The notes: generated from the letters alone by a model not told the origin. 64,000 nt of DNA from Streptomyces sp. CHD11 (GCF_018638295.1 NZ_JABTTS010000001.1:186001-250000); one strand, 5' to 3'; numbered from the stretch's first letter, positions 34,279-44,008 are shown. Numbers and translations are program-made.

Positions 34279-34618
34279 GTGTACCGTCCGTAGTTGTTCG
34301 AGGGCTGTTCTGGCCAACGCATAATCTACGTTCCCACAGCTTGTCGGCGCAGGCTTGTTCGAAAGGGACACCCGGCGACTTCACACGGCCCGGCCTGCGC
34401 GAAGGGTCAGGTCCTGCGCCGCGCGGCGGATCCGGCGGGGATGCCCGCCCGCCTTCCTGTGGCTCCCCCACCCCACCGCGCGGTGGCCGCCGGGCGGTCC
34501 GGGGAGCGGGCCCGCGCCGAGCGGGGCGCTGACCGCCCCCGCCGTCCCGTCCCGTCCTCGAGGTGCGCTGCACCCTTGCCCCCCCCGACGTGCGGGTCAG
34601 GTGAGTGGGGTTGCTCGC
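34279..34618. other. Intergenic stretch without a gene
   Basis: The DUF574 leader and GC-rich spacer upstream of it. Frames on the plus strand here are arginine/proline-rich without family features. I see nothing else except the hairpin at 34619. Confidence 0.5.
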
Positions 34619-34656
34619 GCAGTTCCGCGCGCCCCTGCGGGGGCGCGCGGAACTGC
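34619..34656. terminator. Strong hairpin downstream of pyc
   Basis: A perfect 17-bp stem (GCAGTTCCGCGCGCCCC at 34619-34635, its complement at 34640-34656) with loop TGCG, 142 nt past the pyc stop. The flanking GGGGTTGCTCGCGCAGTTCC-like sequence is of a kind commonly dispersed in Streptomyces genomes as terminator hairpins (general knowledge). Confidence 0.75.
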
Positions 34657-34797
34657 CGGCTCCGCCGCGCGGGCGCGGGGGGGGCCGAGGGCGGTGACCG
34701 CCGCGAGCAGCGACGGACGGCGTGACGCGCCGCAGCTTGTCACGGCCCAGGGCCCTGATGTCGCCGTGGGCCGCGAGAGCCCGGCGGGCTCCGCCGC

Positions 34798-37700
34798 TCA
34801 GCCGAGTTCCACCAGCAGGTCTCCGCCCTCCACCTGCTGGATCCGGTTGATCGCCAGCCTGGCGATCGTGCCGGACTTCGGCGCGGTGATCGACGCCTCC
34901 ATCTTCATCGCCTCGATGGTGGCCACCGTGGCGCCGGCCTCCACCTCGTCGCCCTCGGCGACCGCGAGCGTCACCACACCGGCGAACGGCGCCGCGACAT
35001 GGCCGGCGTCGGTGCGGTCGGCCTTCTCCGTGACCGGTGCGTCGGAGGCCGCCGACCGGTCGCGGACCTGGATCGGCCGCAACTGCCCGTTCAGCGTGGA
35101 CATCACGGTCCGCATGCCCCGTTCGTCGGCGTCGCCCACGGCCTGCAGTTCGATCAGCAGCCGGACACCGGGTTCGAGGTCGACGCTGTACTCCTTGCCC
35201 GGGCGCAGTCCGTAGAAGAAGTCCTTGCTGTCCAGGACGCCGGTGTCACCGAAGGACTGCCGGTGCGTCTCGAACTCCTGCGTGGGGCCGGGGAACAGCA
35301 GCCGGTTGAGGGTCGGCCGGCGGTCCTTCGCCAGGCCCTCCCGGTCGTCGGCGGACAGTTCCTGCACGGGCTTGGCCTCGCCGCGACCCCGCAGGGCCTT
35401 GCTGCGGAAGGGCTCCGGCCAGCCGCCGGGCGGAGTGCCCAGCTCGCCGCGCAGGAAGCCGATGACGGAGTCGGGGATGTCGAAACGGTCCGGCTCCTCC
35501 TCGAAGTCGCGCGGCGAGACGCCCGCGCCGACCAGGTGCAGGGCCAGGTCGCCCACCACCTTCGAGGACGGGGTGACCTTCACCAGACGGCCGAGCATCC
35601 GGTCGGCGGCGGCGTACATCGCCTCGATGTCCTCGAAACGGTCGCCGAGGCCGAGCGCGATGGCCTGGGTCCGCAGGTTGGAGAGCTGACCGCCGGGGAT
35701 CTCGTGGTGGTAGACGCGGCCGGTCGGTGAGGCGAGGCCGGCCTCGAAGGGGGCGTAGACCTTGCGGACGCTCTCCCAGTAGGGCTCCAGGTCACCGACG
35801 GCCGCCAGGTCCAGGCCGGTGGGCCGCTCCGAGTGGTCGGTCGCCGCGACGAGCGCCGACAGGGACGGCTGGGAGGTCGTGCCGGCCATGGACGCCACCG
35901 CCCCGTCGACCGCGTCCGCGCCCGCCTGGATCGCGGCGAGGTAGGTGGCGAGCTGACCGCCGGCGGTGTCGTGGGTGTGCAGGTGCACCGGCAGGCCGAA
36001 CTCCCGCCGCAGGGCCGACACGAGGGTCGCCGCCGCGGGTGCCCGGAGCAGTCCCGCCATGTCCTTGACGGCCAGGACGTGGGCCCCCGCCTCGACGATC
36101 TGCTCGGCCAGCCGCAGGTAGTAGTCCAGGGTGTAGAGCCGCTCGGACGGGTCGGACAGGTCGGCGGTGTAGCACAGGGCCACCTCGGCGACGGACGTGC
36201 CGGTCCCGCGTACGGCGTCGATGGCGGGCCGCATCTGGGAGACGTCGTTGAGCGCGTCGAAGATGCGGAAGATGTCGACGCCGGTGGCCGCCGCCTCCTG
36301 GACGAAGGCGTCGGTCACCTCCGTGGGGTACGGGGTGTAGCCCACCGTGTTGCGGCCGCGCAGCAGCATCTGCAGGCAGATGTTCGGTACGGCTTCCCGC
36401 AGGGCGGCCAGGCGCTCCCAGGGGTCCTCGGCGAGGAAGCGCAGGGCGACGTCGTACGTGGCGCCGCCCCAGCACTCCAGGGAGAGCAGTCCGGGCAGGG
36501 TGCGCGCCACCACGGGGGCGACGGCGAGCAGGTCCTTGGTGCGGACCCGGGTGGCGAGAAGCGACTGGTGGGCGTCGCGGAACGTGGTGTCGGTGACGCC
36601 GATGGCCGGCGAGGCGCGCAGCCAGGCCGCGAAGCCCTCGGGGCCGAGTTCGGCCAGCCGCTGCCGGGAGCCGGCCGGTGGTTCACCGGTGGCGGCCGGC
36701 GGCAGCTTGGTCAGCGGGTCGATCAGCTCGGGACGCTCGCCGTGCGGCTTGTTCACCGTGACGTCGGCGAGGAAGGTGAGCAGTTTGGTGCCGCGGTCGG
36801 CGGAGTGACGCGACGTGAGCAGCTGCGGACGCTGTTCGATGAACGAGGTGGTGACGTGTCCGGCCTGGAAGTCCGGGTCGTCGAGGACCGCCTGCAGGAA
36901 GGGGATGTTGGTGGCGACGCCGCGGATGCGGAACTCGGCCACCGCGCGCCGGGCCCGGCCCACCGCCGCACCGAAGTCCCGCCCCCGGCAGGTGAGTTTC
37001 ACCAGCATCGAGTCGAAGTGGGCGCTGATCTCCGTCCCCGCGTGGGTGGTGCCGCCGTCCAGCCGGATGCCGGAGCCGCCGGGCGAGCGGTACGCGCTGA
37101 TCCGTCCGGTGTCCGGGCGGAAGCCGTTGGCCGGGTCCTCGGTGGTGATGCGGCACTGCAGCGCGGCCCCCCGCAGGGTGACGGTGTCCTGGGAGAGACC
37201 GAGGTCGGCGAGTGTCTCGCCGCCGGCGATGCGCAGCTGCGACTGGACCAGGTCGACGTCGGTCACCTCCTCGGTGACCGTGTGCTCGACCTGGATGCGC
37301 GGGTTCATCTCGATGAAGACGTGGTTCCCGTCGCGGTCGAGGAGGAACTCAACGGTGCCGGCGTTGCGGTAGCCGATCTGCCGGGCGAAGCGTACGGCGT
37401 CGGCGCAGATGCGCTCGCGCAGCGCGGGGTCGAGGTTCGGCGCGGGCGCGAGTTCGATCACCTTCTGGTGGCGGCGCTGCACCGAGCAGTCCCGCTCGAA
37501 CAGGTGCATGACGTTGCCCTGTCCGTCGGCGAGGATCTGCACCTCGATGTGGCGCGGTTCGACGACGGCCTTCTCCAGGAACACCGTGGGGTCGCCGAAC
37601 GCCGAGGCGGCCTCCCGGGAGGCCGCCTCGATGGACTCCCGCAGCTGGGCGGGGTCCTCGACGCGGCGCATACCGCGACCGCCGCCGCCCGCGACCGCCT

Positions 37701-38172
37701 TGACGAAGACGGGGAAGCCGACGTCACCGGCGGCGCGGACGAGTTCGTCGACATCGGTGGAGGGTGCCGAGGAGCCCAGGACCGGCACGCCGGCCTCGCG
37801 GGCGGCGGCCACGGCCCGGGCCTTGTTCCCGGTCAGTTCCAGGATCTCGGCGCTGGGTCCGACGAAGGTGATACCCGCGTCCTCGCAGGCCCTGGCCAGT
37901 TCCGGGTTCTCGGACAGGAAGCCGTAGCCCGGGTAGACGGCGTCGGCGCCCGCCCGCCGTGCGGCGCGGACGATCTCCTCCACGGAGAGGTAGGCCCGCA
38001 CCGGGTGCCCTGGCTCGCCGATCTCGTACGCCTCGTCCGCCTTCAGGCGGTGCAGCGAGTTGCGGTCCTCGTGGGGGAAGACGGCGACGGTTCGGGCGCC
38101 CAGCTCGTAGCCCGCCCGGAACGCCCGAATCGCGATCTCACCGCGGTTGGCGACCAGCACCTTGCGGAACAT
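34798..38172 (-). CDS. pyc: Pyruvate carboxylase
   Basis: The full-length 1124-residue biotin enzyme converts pyruvate, bicarbonate and ATP to oxaloacetate. Domains in order: biotin carboxylase (from MFRKVLVANRGEIAIRAF, ATP-grasp with AVAGGGGRGMR), carboxyltransferase (TDTTFRDAHQSLLATRVR, about residue 530 on), PYC_OADA, and the C-terminal biotinyl domain with the biotin-accepting Lys1090 in EAMKMEAS. The ATG at 38172 begins the conserved domain exactly; the frame to 38250 adds no homologous residues. A monocistronic anaplerotic gene, flanked by hairpins on both sides. Confidence 0.96.
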   Translation of the reverse strand: MFRKVLVANRGEIAIRAFRAGYELGARTVAVFPHEDRNSLHRLKADEAYEIGEPGHPVRAYLSVEEIVRAARRAGADAVYPGYGFLSENPELARACEDAGITFVGPSAEILELTGNKARAVAAAREAGVPVLGSSAPSTDVDELVRAAGDVGFPVFVKAVAGGGGRGMRRVEDPAQLRESIEAASREAASAFGDPTVFLEKAVVEPRHIEVQILADGQGNVMHLFERDCSVQRRHQKVIELAPAPNLDPALRERICADAVRFARQIGYRNAGTVEFLLDRDGNHVFIEMNPRIQVEHTVTEEVTDVDLVQSQLRIAGGETLADLGLSQDTVTLRGAALQCRITTEDPANGFRPDTGRISAYRSPGGSGIRLDGGTTHAGTEISAHFDSMLVKLTCRGRDFGAAVGRARRAVAEFRIRGVATNIPFLQAVLDDPDFQAGHVTTSFIEQRPQLLTSRHSADRGTKLLTFLADVTVNKPHGERPELIDPLTKLPPAATGEPPAGSRQRLAELGPEGFAAWLRASPAIGVTDTTFRDAHQSLLATRVRTKDLLAVAPVVARTLPGLLSLECWGGATYDVALRFLAEDPWERLAALREAVPNICLQMLLRGRNTVGYTPYPTEVTDAFVQEAAATGVDIFRIFDALNDVSQMRPAIDAVRGTGTSVAEVALCYTADLSDPSERLYTLDYYLRLAEQIVEAGAHVLAVKDMAGLLRAPAAATLVSALRREFGLPVHLHTHDTAGGQLATYLAAIQAGADAVDGAVASMAGTTSQPSLSALVAATDHSERPTGLDLAAVGDLEPYWESVRKVYAPFEAGLASPTGRVYHHEIPGGQLSNLRTQAIALGLGDRFEDIEAMYAAADRMLGRLVKVTPSSKVVGDLALHLVGAGVSPRDFEEEPDRFDIPDSVIGFLRGELGTPPGGWPEPFRSKALRGRGEAKPVQELSADDREGLAKDRRPTLNRLLFPGPTQEFETHRQSFGDTGVLDSKDFFYGLRPGKEYSVDLEPGVRLLIELQAVGDADERGMRTVMSTLNGQLRPIQVRDRSAASDAPVTEKADRTDAGHVAAPFAGVVTLAVAEGDEVEAGATVATIEAMKMEASITAPKSGTIARLAINRIQQVEGGDLLVELG

Positions 38173-38276
38173 TCTCGATCCCTTCAGCCTGCCTTTGACG
38201 AAGACCATCGTGTCCGTGGCAGGTCCGGTACGCCATGTGAGCCGGGCCACTCACACCTGGCCGCCGAGGTGTGTGA

Positions 38277-38312
38277 GGGCCGCGGGAGGAACGATTCGTC
38301 CTCCTGCGGCCC
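38277..38312. terminator. Hairpin terminator downstream of the subtilisin-like protease
   Basis: A 14-bp stem (GGGCCGCGGGAGGA at 38277-38290 with TCCTCCTGCGGCCC at 38299-38312, one G-T pair) and an 8-nt loop, 40 nt past the protease stop and before the pyc gene on the same strand. Confidence 0.75.
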
Positions 38313-38351
38313 CGCACGCGTGTCAGCGACCCCTACCCGGGACGCCGCACA

Positions 38352-39560
38352 TCATTCCGTGATCTTGAGCAGCTTGTTCGGGGTGCCGGTGCCGGGGTTG
38401 CCGATCCTGTCCGCGGTGGCCCCGCCGGTCAGCGCGTCCGCCACGGCCGCCGGGCCGGCGTCCGGGTGGCCTGCCAGGTACACGGCGGCCGCGCCGGCCA
38501 CGTGGGGGGAGGCCATCGAGGTGCCGGATATCGTCCTGGTGCCCTCGTCGCTGCCGTTCCAGGCAGAGGTGATGTCGGAGCCGGGCGCGTAGAGGTCCAC
38601 GGCCGTGCCGAAGTTGGAGAAGTCGGACTGGGCGTCGTCCTCGGTGCTGGAGGCGACGGTGAGGGCCTCGGGAACGCGGGCGGGTGAGCCCCCGGAGGCG
38701 TCGGCGGACTCGTTGCCGGCCGCGACGGCGAAGGTGACCCCGGAGGCGATGGCCTTCTGGACCGCCGCGTCGAGGGCGGGGTCGGCCGCGCCGCCGAGGC
38801 TCATGTTGGCCACCGAGGGGCCCCGGTGGTTCTCGGTGACCCAGTCGATGCCGGCGATGACCTGCTCGGTGGTGCCGGAGCCGTTGTCGTCCAGGACTCT
38901 GACGGCCACCACGTTCGCCTTCTTGGCGACGCCGTGCGCGGAGCCGGCGATGGTGGCGGCGACGTGCGTGCCGTGGCCGTTGCCGTCGTCGGCGGTGTCG
39001 TCGTTGTCGACCGCGTCGTACCCGTGGGTCGCACGGCCCTCGAAGTCCTGGTGCGTGACGCGTACGCCGGTGTCGATGACGTAGGCGGTGACCCCCTCGC
39101 CTGCCTGGTCGGGGTAGGTGTACTTGCTGTCTCCGGCGGTGTCCGTCTGGTCCACCCGGTCCAGGCCCCAGGACGGCGGGTCGTCCTGGGTGGCCGTGGT
39201 GCGGTACGTGCGGTTGGCCACGACGGCGCCGACGGCCGGGTCGGCGGCGAGGCGCCTGGCCTCGGTCTCGCTCAGGCCGTCCGCGGCGAACCCGTCGAGG
39301 GCCGCCCGGTAGGACCGGCTGAGCTCACCGCCGTACTCCTGGGCCAGGTCCTCCTTGTCGGCGGAGGTGGTCTTCTCGTCGAGCAGGACGATGTAGCTGC
39401 CGGCGACGGCTCCTTCGGCGTTCAGGCCGAGGACGGTGCCCTGGGCGGGTTCGGCCGCCCGGGCGGAGGACGCCCCGAGCAGGGCTGCCGTGGTCGCGGC
39501 CGTGACCGCGCAGGCGGCGGCGGTGACCTTCATGGCGGCGGTGCGCGTCTGATGGGTCAT
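38352..39560 (-). CDS. Secreted subtilisin-like serine protease (S8)
   Basis: A 402-residue exported protease. Signal peptide at residues 1-36, an I9 inhibitor-type propeptide (SYIVLLDEKTTSADKEDL, about 45-120), and a peptidase S8 domain of proteinase K type with catalytic D163 (YVIDTGV), H196 (NGHGTHVA) and S348 (SGTSMASPHVAG). It is probably autoprocessed outside the cell. An internal Met at residue 10 (MKVTAAACAV) is an alternative start. It has its own terminator and a nested inverted repeat in the leader. Confidence 0.93.
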   Translation of the reverse strand: MTHQTRTAAMKVTAAACAVTAATTAALLGASSARAAEPAQGTVLGLNAEGAVAGSYIVLLDEKTTSADKEDLAQEYGGELSRSYRAALDGFAADGLSETEARRLAADPAVGAVVANRTYRTTATQDDPPSWGLDRVDQTDTAGDSKYTYPDQAGEGVTAYVIDTGVRVTHQDFEGRATHGYDAVDNDDTADDGNGHGTHVAATIAGSAHGVAKKANVVAVRVLDDNGSGTTEQVIAGIDWVTENHRGPSVANMSLGGAADPALDAAVQKAIASGVTFAVAAGNESADASGGSPARVPEALTVASSTEDDAQSDFSNFGTAVDLYAPGSDITSAWNGSDEGTRTISGTSMASPHVAGAAAVYLAGHPDAGPAAVADALTGGATADRIGNPGTGTPNKLLKITE

Positions 39561-39573
39561 GAAGAGGGATCTC

Positions 39574-39629
39574 CTCGTCAGGTGTGGGGGGTGGGCCTCC
39601 GGCGCGGTGTCGCTCCGGAGGCTGACGAG
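39574..39629. promoter_or_regulatory. Nested inverted repeats in the protease 5' leader
   Basis: Outer arms CTCGTCAG (39574-39581) and CTGACGAG (39622-39629) enclose inner arms CCTCCGG (39596-39602) and CCGGAGG (39615-39621). The structure would fold in the transcript just upstream of the protease ribosome site (GGAGAT), so it could affect translation or mRNA stability, or be an operator. The remaining leader and spacer to 39872 shows no gene. Confidence 0.4.
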
Positions 39630-39872
39630 AAGAGTGACTACTTGTCGCGGTCAGTTCAATGGGCCGGTCCGGCGGCCGGGGCGCTGTGCCGGCCGATCTC
39701 CACAACGTCCGCCCAAGTCGGAGCCAACCGCCGGGCAAAGACCGAGCTGAGCGCGTTGCTCGAAACCCTCGATGAGCGGCTGGGCGAGGTCTGTGACCGT
39801 CCCCTCACCCAACTCTCACGGCGGGGACGTTTGTTGTGCCGCCCCGTCCGCACCCCGTACCGTCGGGACCGG

Positions 39873-40199
39873 TCAGGCCTGACCGGTCTCGAAGCGGGAG
39901 ATGCGGCCGTCCTCGTCGACGGTGAAGCTCCAGCGGGTGCGCATCTCGCCGTAGGTGTCGTTGCTGTAGCGGGCGACGAGGCGGCGGCCGCCGTCGGACT
40001 CGTTCTCGACCTCCATGTGACCGTTGGAGGAGAAGATCTCCCGGTCGGTCCACTCCTCGAGGTCCCGCTCGGTGCCGTCGTCCGCCATCGTGACGCCGGG
40101 CGCGAGGAGGGCCATGAATTTCTCCCGGTCGTGGTGGTTGACGGCCGTGACGAAGCCACGCACCGCCGGGTCGCTGAGACGCGTGATCTGAATGGTCAT
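39873..40199 (-). CDS. Small NTF2/SnoaL-like protein
   Basis: A 108-residue NTF2-fold protein (FVTAVNHHDREKFMALLAPG near the N-terminus, then RWSFTVDEDGRISRFETG at the end). Members with this short form are widespread in Streptomyces and have no assigned reaction. It stands alone, divergent from the DoxX gene, with 129 nt between the starts. No signal peptide or metal motif is seen. Confidence 0.8.
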   Translation of the reverse strand: MTIQITRLSDPAVRGFVTAVNHHDREKFMALLAPGVTMADDGTERDLEEWTDREIFSSNGHMEVENESDGGRRLVARYSNDTYGEMRTRWSFTVDEDGRISRFETGQA

Positions 40200-40328
40200 G
40201 TCCGCCAGCGTCGTACCGGCCGCCGGACCCCGCCACCCGCGTCACCCGAACGGCGACCGGCGACGGGCCCGGCCCGTGCCGGGGGTGCGACGGTGGTCCG
40301 GCCAAGCCAACGCTCCCGGGGAGACGAC

Positions 40329-40871
40329 GTGACCTGTTACGACCGAGGCGATCTGGGACTGCTGCTGCTCCGGCTGGGAACGGGCGGGGTGCTCGCGGCG
40401 CACGGCGCGCAGAAGCTCTTCGGCTGGTTCGGCGGTGGCGGAATCGAGGGCACCGGTCAGTTCATGGAGTCCATCGGTTACGCGCCCGGCCGGACCAGTG
40501 CCACGGTGGCGGGCCTCGCGGAGACGGGCGGCGGCACGCTGCTCGCGCTCGGCCTCGCGACCCCCGCGGCGGGCGCGGCGGCCGCCGGTGCGATGGCGGG
40601 CGCGTCCGCCGTGCACGCGCCCAACGGCTTCTTCAACCAGGAGGGCGGCTTCGAGTATGCCGCGTCCCTCGGCCTGACGGCCGCCGGTCTCGCCGTCACG
40701 GGACCCGGCCGGCTCTCCCTGGACCACGTCCTCGGCCATACGGTCAACCGGAACTGGATGATTCCGGCGGCCTTCGCGGCGATGGCGGCGGCCACGGCGG
40801 TGATCCTGGGAGCGCGCGACCGCCGCCTGCGGAAGGCCAGGGAGGGCGAGCAGGAGGTGCTGTTCGAGTAA
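40329..40871 (+). CDS. DoxX-family membrane protein
   Basis: A 180-residue four-helix membrane protein of the DoxX family (LLLLRLGTGGVLAAHGAQKLFGWFGG, then a GLAETGGGTLLALGLATP helix). Family members are found with redox and oxidative-stress functions, but the biochemical role is not settled. The start is GTG at 40329, preceded by GGGGAGA at six bases; the much longer frame upstream is antisense to other genes. Confidence 0.85.
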   Translation: MTCYDRGDLGLLLLRLGTGGVLAAHGAQKLFGWFGGGGIEGTGQFMESIGYAPGRTSATVAGLAETGGGTLLALGLATPAAGAAAAGAMAGASAVHAPNGFFNQEGGFEYAASLGLTAAGLAVTGPGRLSLDHVLGHTVNRNWMIPAAFAAMAAATAVILGARDRRLRKAREGEQEVLFE

Positions 40872-40964
40872 CGAGTGCTGTCCGGGCCGGTGGTGGGCCG
40901 TCGAGGGACGGCCGCGGGACCGCCGCGCCGTGGGTTGTCAGTGGCCCGTGTCAGGCTCGACGCC

Positions 40965-41321
40965 ATGAGCGAACACGCGCCTCCTCCCCCGCCGCCGGCG
41001 GCGGCCGGAGCGGATCTGTGGGAGTCCGTCGAGGGCCTGTGCGGCTGGCTGGACGCGAACCGTCCCGTCGACGGCCCGGACGGTGTACTGCTGCGCATCC
41101 TGAAACTGTCCGAGGAGGTCGGGGAGGTCGCCCAGGCCGTCATCGGTGCGACCGGCCAGAACCCGCGCAAGGGCACCACCCACACCTGGGACGACGTCAG
41201 ATCCGAGCTGTGCGATGTCGCCGTCACGGCGCTGGTGGCGCTGCGCACGCTCACCCCCGACGCCCGCGAGGTCCTCACCCGCCACCTGGACGGGCTCACC
41301 CGCCGCTCGCTCGGCGGGTAG
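40965..41321 (+). CDS. MazG-like nucleotide pyrophosphohydrolase
   Basis: A 118-residue all-alpha NTP pyrophosphohydrolase of the MazG-like family. The metal-binding helices are LKLSEEVGEVAQAVIG (ExxE-type) and ELCDVAVTALVAL (the acidic residue of the second pair). It probably hydrolyses a non-canonical or stress nucleotide. The ATG at 40965 (MSEHAPPPPPP...) is followed by a proline tract and then the conserved domain. It is 93 nt after the DoxX stop. Confidence 0.82.
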   Translation: MSEHAPPPPPPAAAGADLWESVEGLCGWLDANRPVDGPDGVLLRILKLSEEVGEVAQAVIGATGQNPRKGTTHTWDDVRSELCDVAVTALVALRTLTPDAREVLTRHLDGLTRRSLGG

Positions 41322-41524
41322 CGCCCGTCCGGCCGGGGCACGGAGCCGGAAGGCCGAGGACCCCTGCGGCCCCGTGCCGGCGGCCGCCCCCCGGCCCCTG
41401 AGCGCCGGCCGCGCGTCCGGTGGGGCCGCTGCGCGGGACGCGGCCGGACCGGTCGCGGGAACCGGGCACCCCGGCACTGGCCGGACGGCCCGGCACGGTG
41501 CCCCCGGGGACGCCCGGCGCGCCG

Positions 41525-42184
41525 TCAGTCCCGGTGCCGGGCGTCGTCCAGGTAGTGCAGCACGGCGGCGACCCGGCGGTCCGTCCGGTCGGTGGGTGCC
41601 AGATCGAGTTTGGCGAAGATGTTGCGGATGTGTTTGTGCACGGCACCGTCGGAGACGACGAGCCGTTCCGCGATCGCCGTGTTGCCCAGTCCCTCCGCCA
41701 TCAGCGCCAGTACCTCCCGCTCACGGGGGCTCAGCCGCTGCAGGCGGGCGTCGGGCCGGGTGCGGGTGAGGAGTTGCGCGACGACCTCCGGATCGATGGC
41801 GGTACCGCCACCGGCCACCCGGTGCAGTGCGTCGAGGAACTCCTCGACGCGGCCGACCCGTTCCTTCAGCAGATAGCCGATCCGGGCGGTGCCCTGGGCG
41901 AGCAGCTCCGTCGCGAAGGCCTGTTCGACGTATGCGGACAGGACGAGGACGGCGAGTTCGGGGCGGCGCCGCCTGGCCTCCACGGCCGCCGTGATCCCCT
42001 CGTCCGTATGGGTGGGCGGCATCCGTACGTCGACGATGGCGACATCCGGCCGCTCCGCGTCCACGGCTTGCAGGAAGGTCTCGGGGTTCTCGGCCGTGGC
42101 CACCACGTCCAGGGACTCGGCGCGCAGCAGCAGCGCGAGCCCCTCACGCAGCAACGCGTCGTCCTCGGCGATCACGATCCGCAT
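41525..42184 (-). CDS. NarL/LuxR-type response regulator
   Basis: A 219-residue response regulator with receiver domain (acid pair E7 D8 D9, phospho-acceptor D52 in VAIVDVRMPP, Lys of LLKERVGR) and a C-terminal LuxR HTH (LSPREREVLALMAEGLGN, then VSDGAVHKHIRNIF). It overlaps the histidine kinase gene by 13 nt and is its partner. The nearby ABC/FtsX exporter on the same strand is a likely target (inference from context). Confidence 0.92.
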   Translation of the reverse strand: MRIVIAEDDALLREGLALLLRAESLDVVATAENPETFLQAVDAERPDVAIVDVRMPPTHTDEGITAAVEARRRRPELAVLVLSAYVEQAFATELLAQGTARIGYLLKERVGRVEEFLDALHRVAGGGTAIDPEVVAQLLTRTRPDARLQRLSPREREVLALMAEGLGNTAIAERLVVSDGAVHKHIRNIFAKLDLAPTDRTDRRVAAVLHYLDDARHRD

Positions 42185-43440
42185 GGCAGGGTCACCTTCA
42201 GGGTGGTCGGGCCGCCGGGTGGGCTGGCCAGCTCGAGTGTTCCGTCGTGCGCCTCGGTGCGGCGGCGGATCCCGGTGAGTCCCGAACCGCCCCGCTCGTC
42301 GGCGCCGCCGCGGCCGTCGTCGTGGATCTCCACGTGCAGCCGCTCGTGCAGGCACCGCACGACGACTCCGGCCGTACCGGCGCCACTGTGCTTGGCGACG
42401 TTGGTGAGTGCCTCGGCGACCACGTAGTACGCCGTCGCCTCCACCGCCGCGGCGCACCGGCCGGGCACGTCGGCGTCGAGGCTGCAGGGCACCGGGCAGT
42501 CGGCCGCCAGGGCGGTGAGGGCGTCGGGCAGGCTTCGGTCGGCGAGGACGGGCGGGAGGATGCTGCGGACCACCCCCCGCAACTCCGCGAGCGCCTGCTC
42601 GGCGGCGTCCTGGGCGCGCGCCAGGACGGCCTCGGCCTCCGCGGGGTCCCGGGTCAGGGCGCGGCGGGCCACGCCGAGCAGCACGGTGACCGCGACGATC
42701 CGGTTCTGTGTGCCGTCGTGCAGCGCGCGCTCGACGCGGCGCAGCTCGGTGGCGTGGGCGTCGAGGGCGGCGGCCCTGGTGGCGGTGAGCTCCGCGACCC
42801 GCAGGACGAGGTCGGTCCCGGAGTCCGGGGTCAGCAGCCGTCGGCCGGGCCACGCCTGCAGCCGTGCGAGCGGGGGCGCGCACAGCACGATGATCCCGAC
42901 CCACAGCGCTCCCAGCAGCGTGATGAAGAGGGCGCCGGGCCAGTCGCGCACGGTCCACCAGCCCACGGCCGCGGTGGCCTCCTGCTCCGGCAGGAAGGTC
43001 CAGTAGAGCGGAAAGCCGACGTCGTGCGCCGCGTTCAGCGGCAGTGTCGCCCCGACCAGCCCGAGGAAGAGGCCGAGGACCGCGTGCGTGCACACCCAGC
43101 GCACCTCGCGGCGGACGGCCCGGTCACGCGCCGCGGCCCACCGCCCGGACGGCAGCGGCGCGGGGCCGATGATCTCCGGGCCCCAGCGGGACAGCCGGGT
43201 CCGCTCCCGGTCGGCGACGGCCCGCACCGCGTGCAGGGCGGACGGCAGCAGCCACAGGCCCACCCCGGCCAGGCAGGCGACGGCCGTCAGGGCCAGCCAC
43301 AGCGTCGCGAGCAGCGCGAGCAGGCCGGTGCCCATACCGCCGATGAGGTGCTCCAGGGCGTCCAGTGTCGCCCGGGCACGCGCCGGCGCGGCGCGCGCCC
43401 ATCCCGCGCGGCTGTCCGCCGGGCGTTCCTCGGTCACCAC
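42172..43440 (-). CDS. Sensor histidine kinase (NarL-type two-component system)
   Basis: A 422-residue membrane kinase: N-terminal hydrophobic segments (about 30-65 and 105-170), HisKA_3 dimerisation helix with phospho-acceptor H241 in RALHDGTQNR, and HATPase domain (EALTNVAKHSGAG, HDDGRGGADERGGSGLTGI). The start is GTG at 43440, with GGGAGGTG upstream. The frame to 44136 runs through a repeat-rich noncoding stretch and is not coding. Typical of Streptomyces kinases that sense cell-envelope stress; the stimulus is unknown. Confidence 0.9.
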   Translation of the reverse strand: MVTEERPADSRAGWARAAPARARATLDALEHLIGGMGTGLLALLATLWLALTAVACLAGVGLWLLPSALHAVRAVADRERTRLSRWGPEIIGPAPLPSGRWAAARDRAVRREVRWVCTHAVLGLFLGLVGATLPLNAAHDVGFPLYWTFLPEQEATAAVGWWTVRDWPGALFITLLGALWVGIIVLCAPPLARLQAWPGRRLLTPDSGTDLVLRVAELTATRAAALDAHATELRRVERALHDGTQNRIVAVTVLLGVARRALTRDPAEAEAVLARAQDAAEQALAELRGVVRSILPPVLADRSLPDALTALAADCPVPCSLDADVPGRCAAAVEATAYYVVAEALTNVAKHSGAGTAGVVVRCLHERLHVEIHDDGRGGADERGGSGLTGIRRRTEAHDGTLELASPPGGPTTLKVTLPCGS

Positions 43441-43556
43441 GATCGGCACCTCCCAGGCACGGAGGATAGAACGCCGGCTCCCCGGCCCGCCCGGCCATCC
43501 GCCCAGTGGTACGCGGACGTTCCCGCTCCGGGACGGACAAAGCCCCCGCGCGGCTC

Positions 43557-43598
43557 CCGAGAACGCTCCCCGCTCGTTAGCGCGGGGAGCGTTCTCGG
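43557..43598. terminator. 17-bp perfect hairpin downstream of the FtsX permease
   Basis: Arms CCGAGAACGCTCCCCGC (43557-43573) and its exact complement (43582-43598) with an 8-nt loop. It lies between the permease stop (44009) and the histidine kinase start (43440), both on the minus strand, so it probably ends the ABC/permease transcript and separates the two units. Confidence 0.7.
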
Positions 43599-43698
43599 TC
43601 CGATGCATGCTGCGAGCGCTTGCGGACGGGACGGCAACGGGGTCACTTCCGGCCCGGGACCGGGTGGCGACGGTGTACCGCAGGGCGGGAGCGGGGGC

Positions 43699-43900
43699 GT
43701 CCCCCGCCCGGGAACGGCTCGGAGCACCTCCGGCCCGCGGACCCGGAACCTTGACCAACCGACGCCACCTCCTGTTCGGGAACGGCCGGGAGACTGTGCC
43801 GGAGCGGCCGACGACACCTCCGGCCAGGACATCGGGAACGCTGGGCCGGGACCGGCCGACGACACCCCCGGCCCGCGAACGGTCACCAGTGCTCCCGGTG
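43699..43900. repeat. Degenerate GC-rich tandem repeats, noncoding
   Basis: Four copies of a CACCTCCGG-like core start near 43725, 43765, 43814 and 43863. They are spaced about 40-49 nt and flanked by GGCCGACGACAC and GGGAACGG-like blocks. The stretch 43599-44008 (410 nt) has no plausible gene; long frames across it are repeat artefacts rich in Arg/Pro/Gly. Confidence 0.5.
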
Positions 43901-44008
43901 CCGGACCGGGCCCGGGACCGGGCGTGTGTCCCGTCGCGGGCGGCGGGTGTGCCGCCGGGGGTGGAGCGGCCGGGCGGGAAAGCCCTGGACTCCGGCCGGC
44001 CGGCGGTG

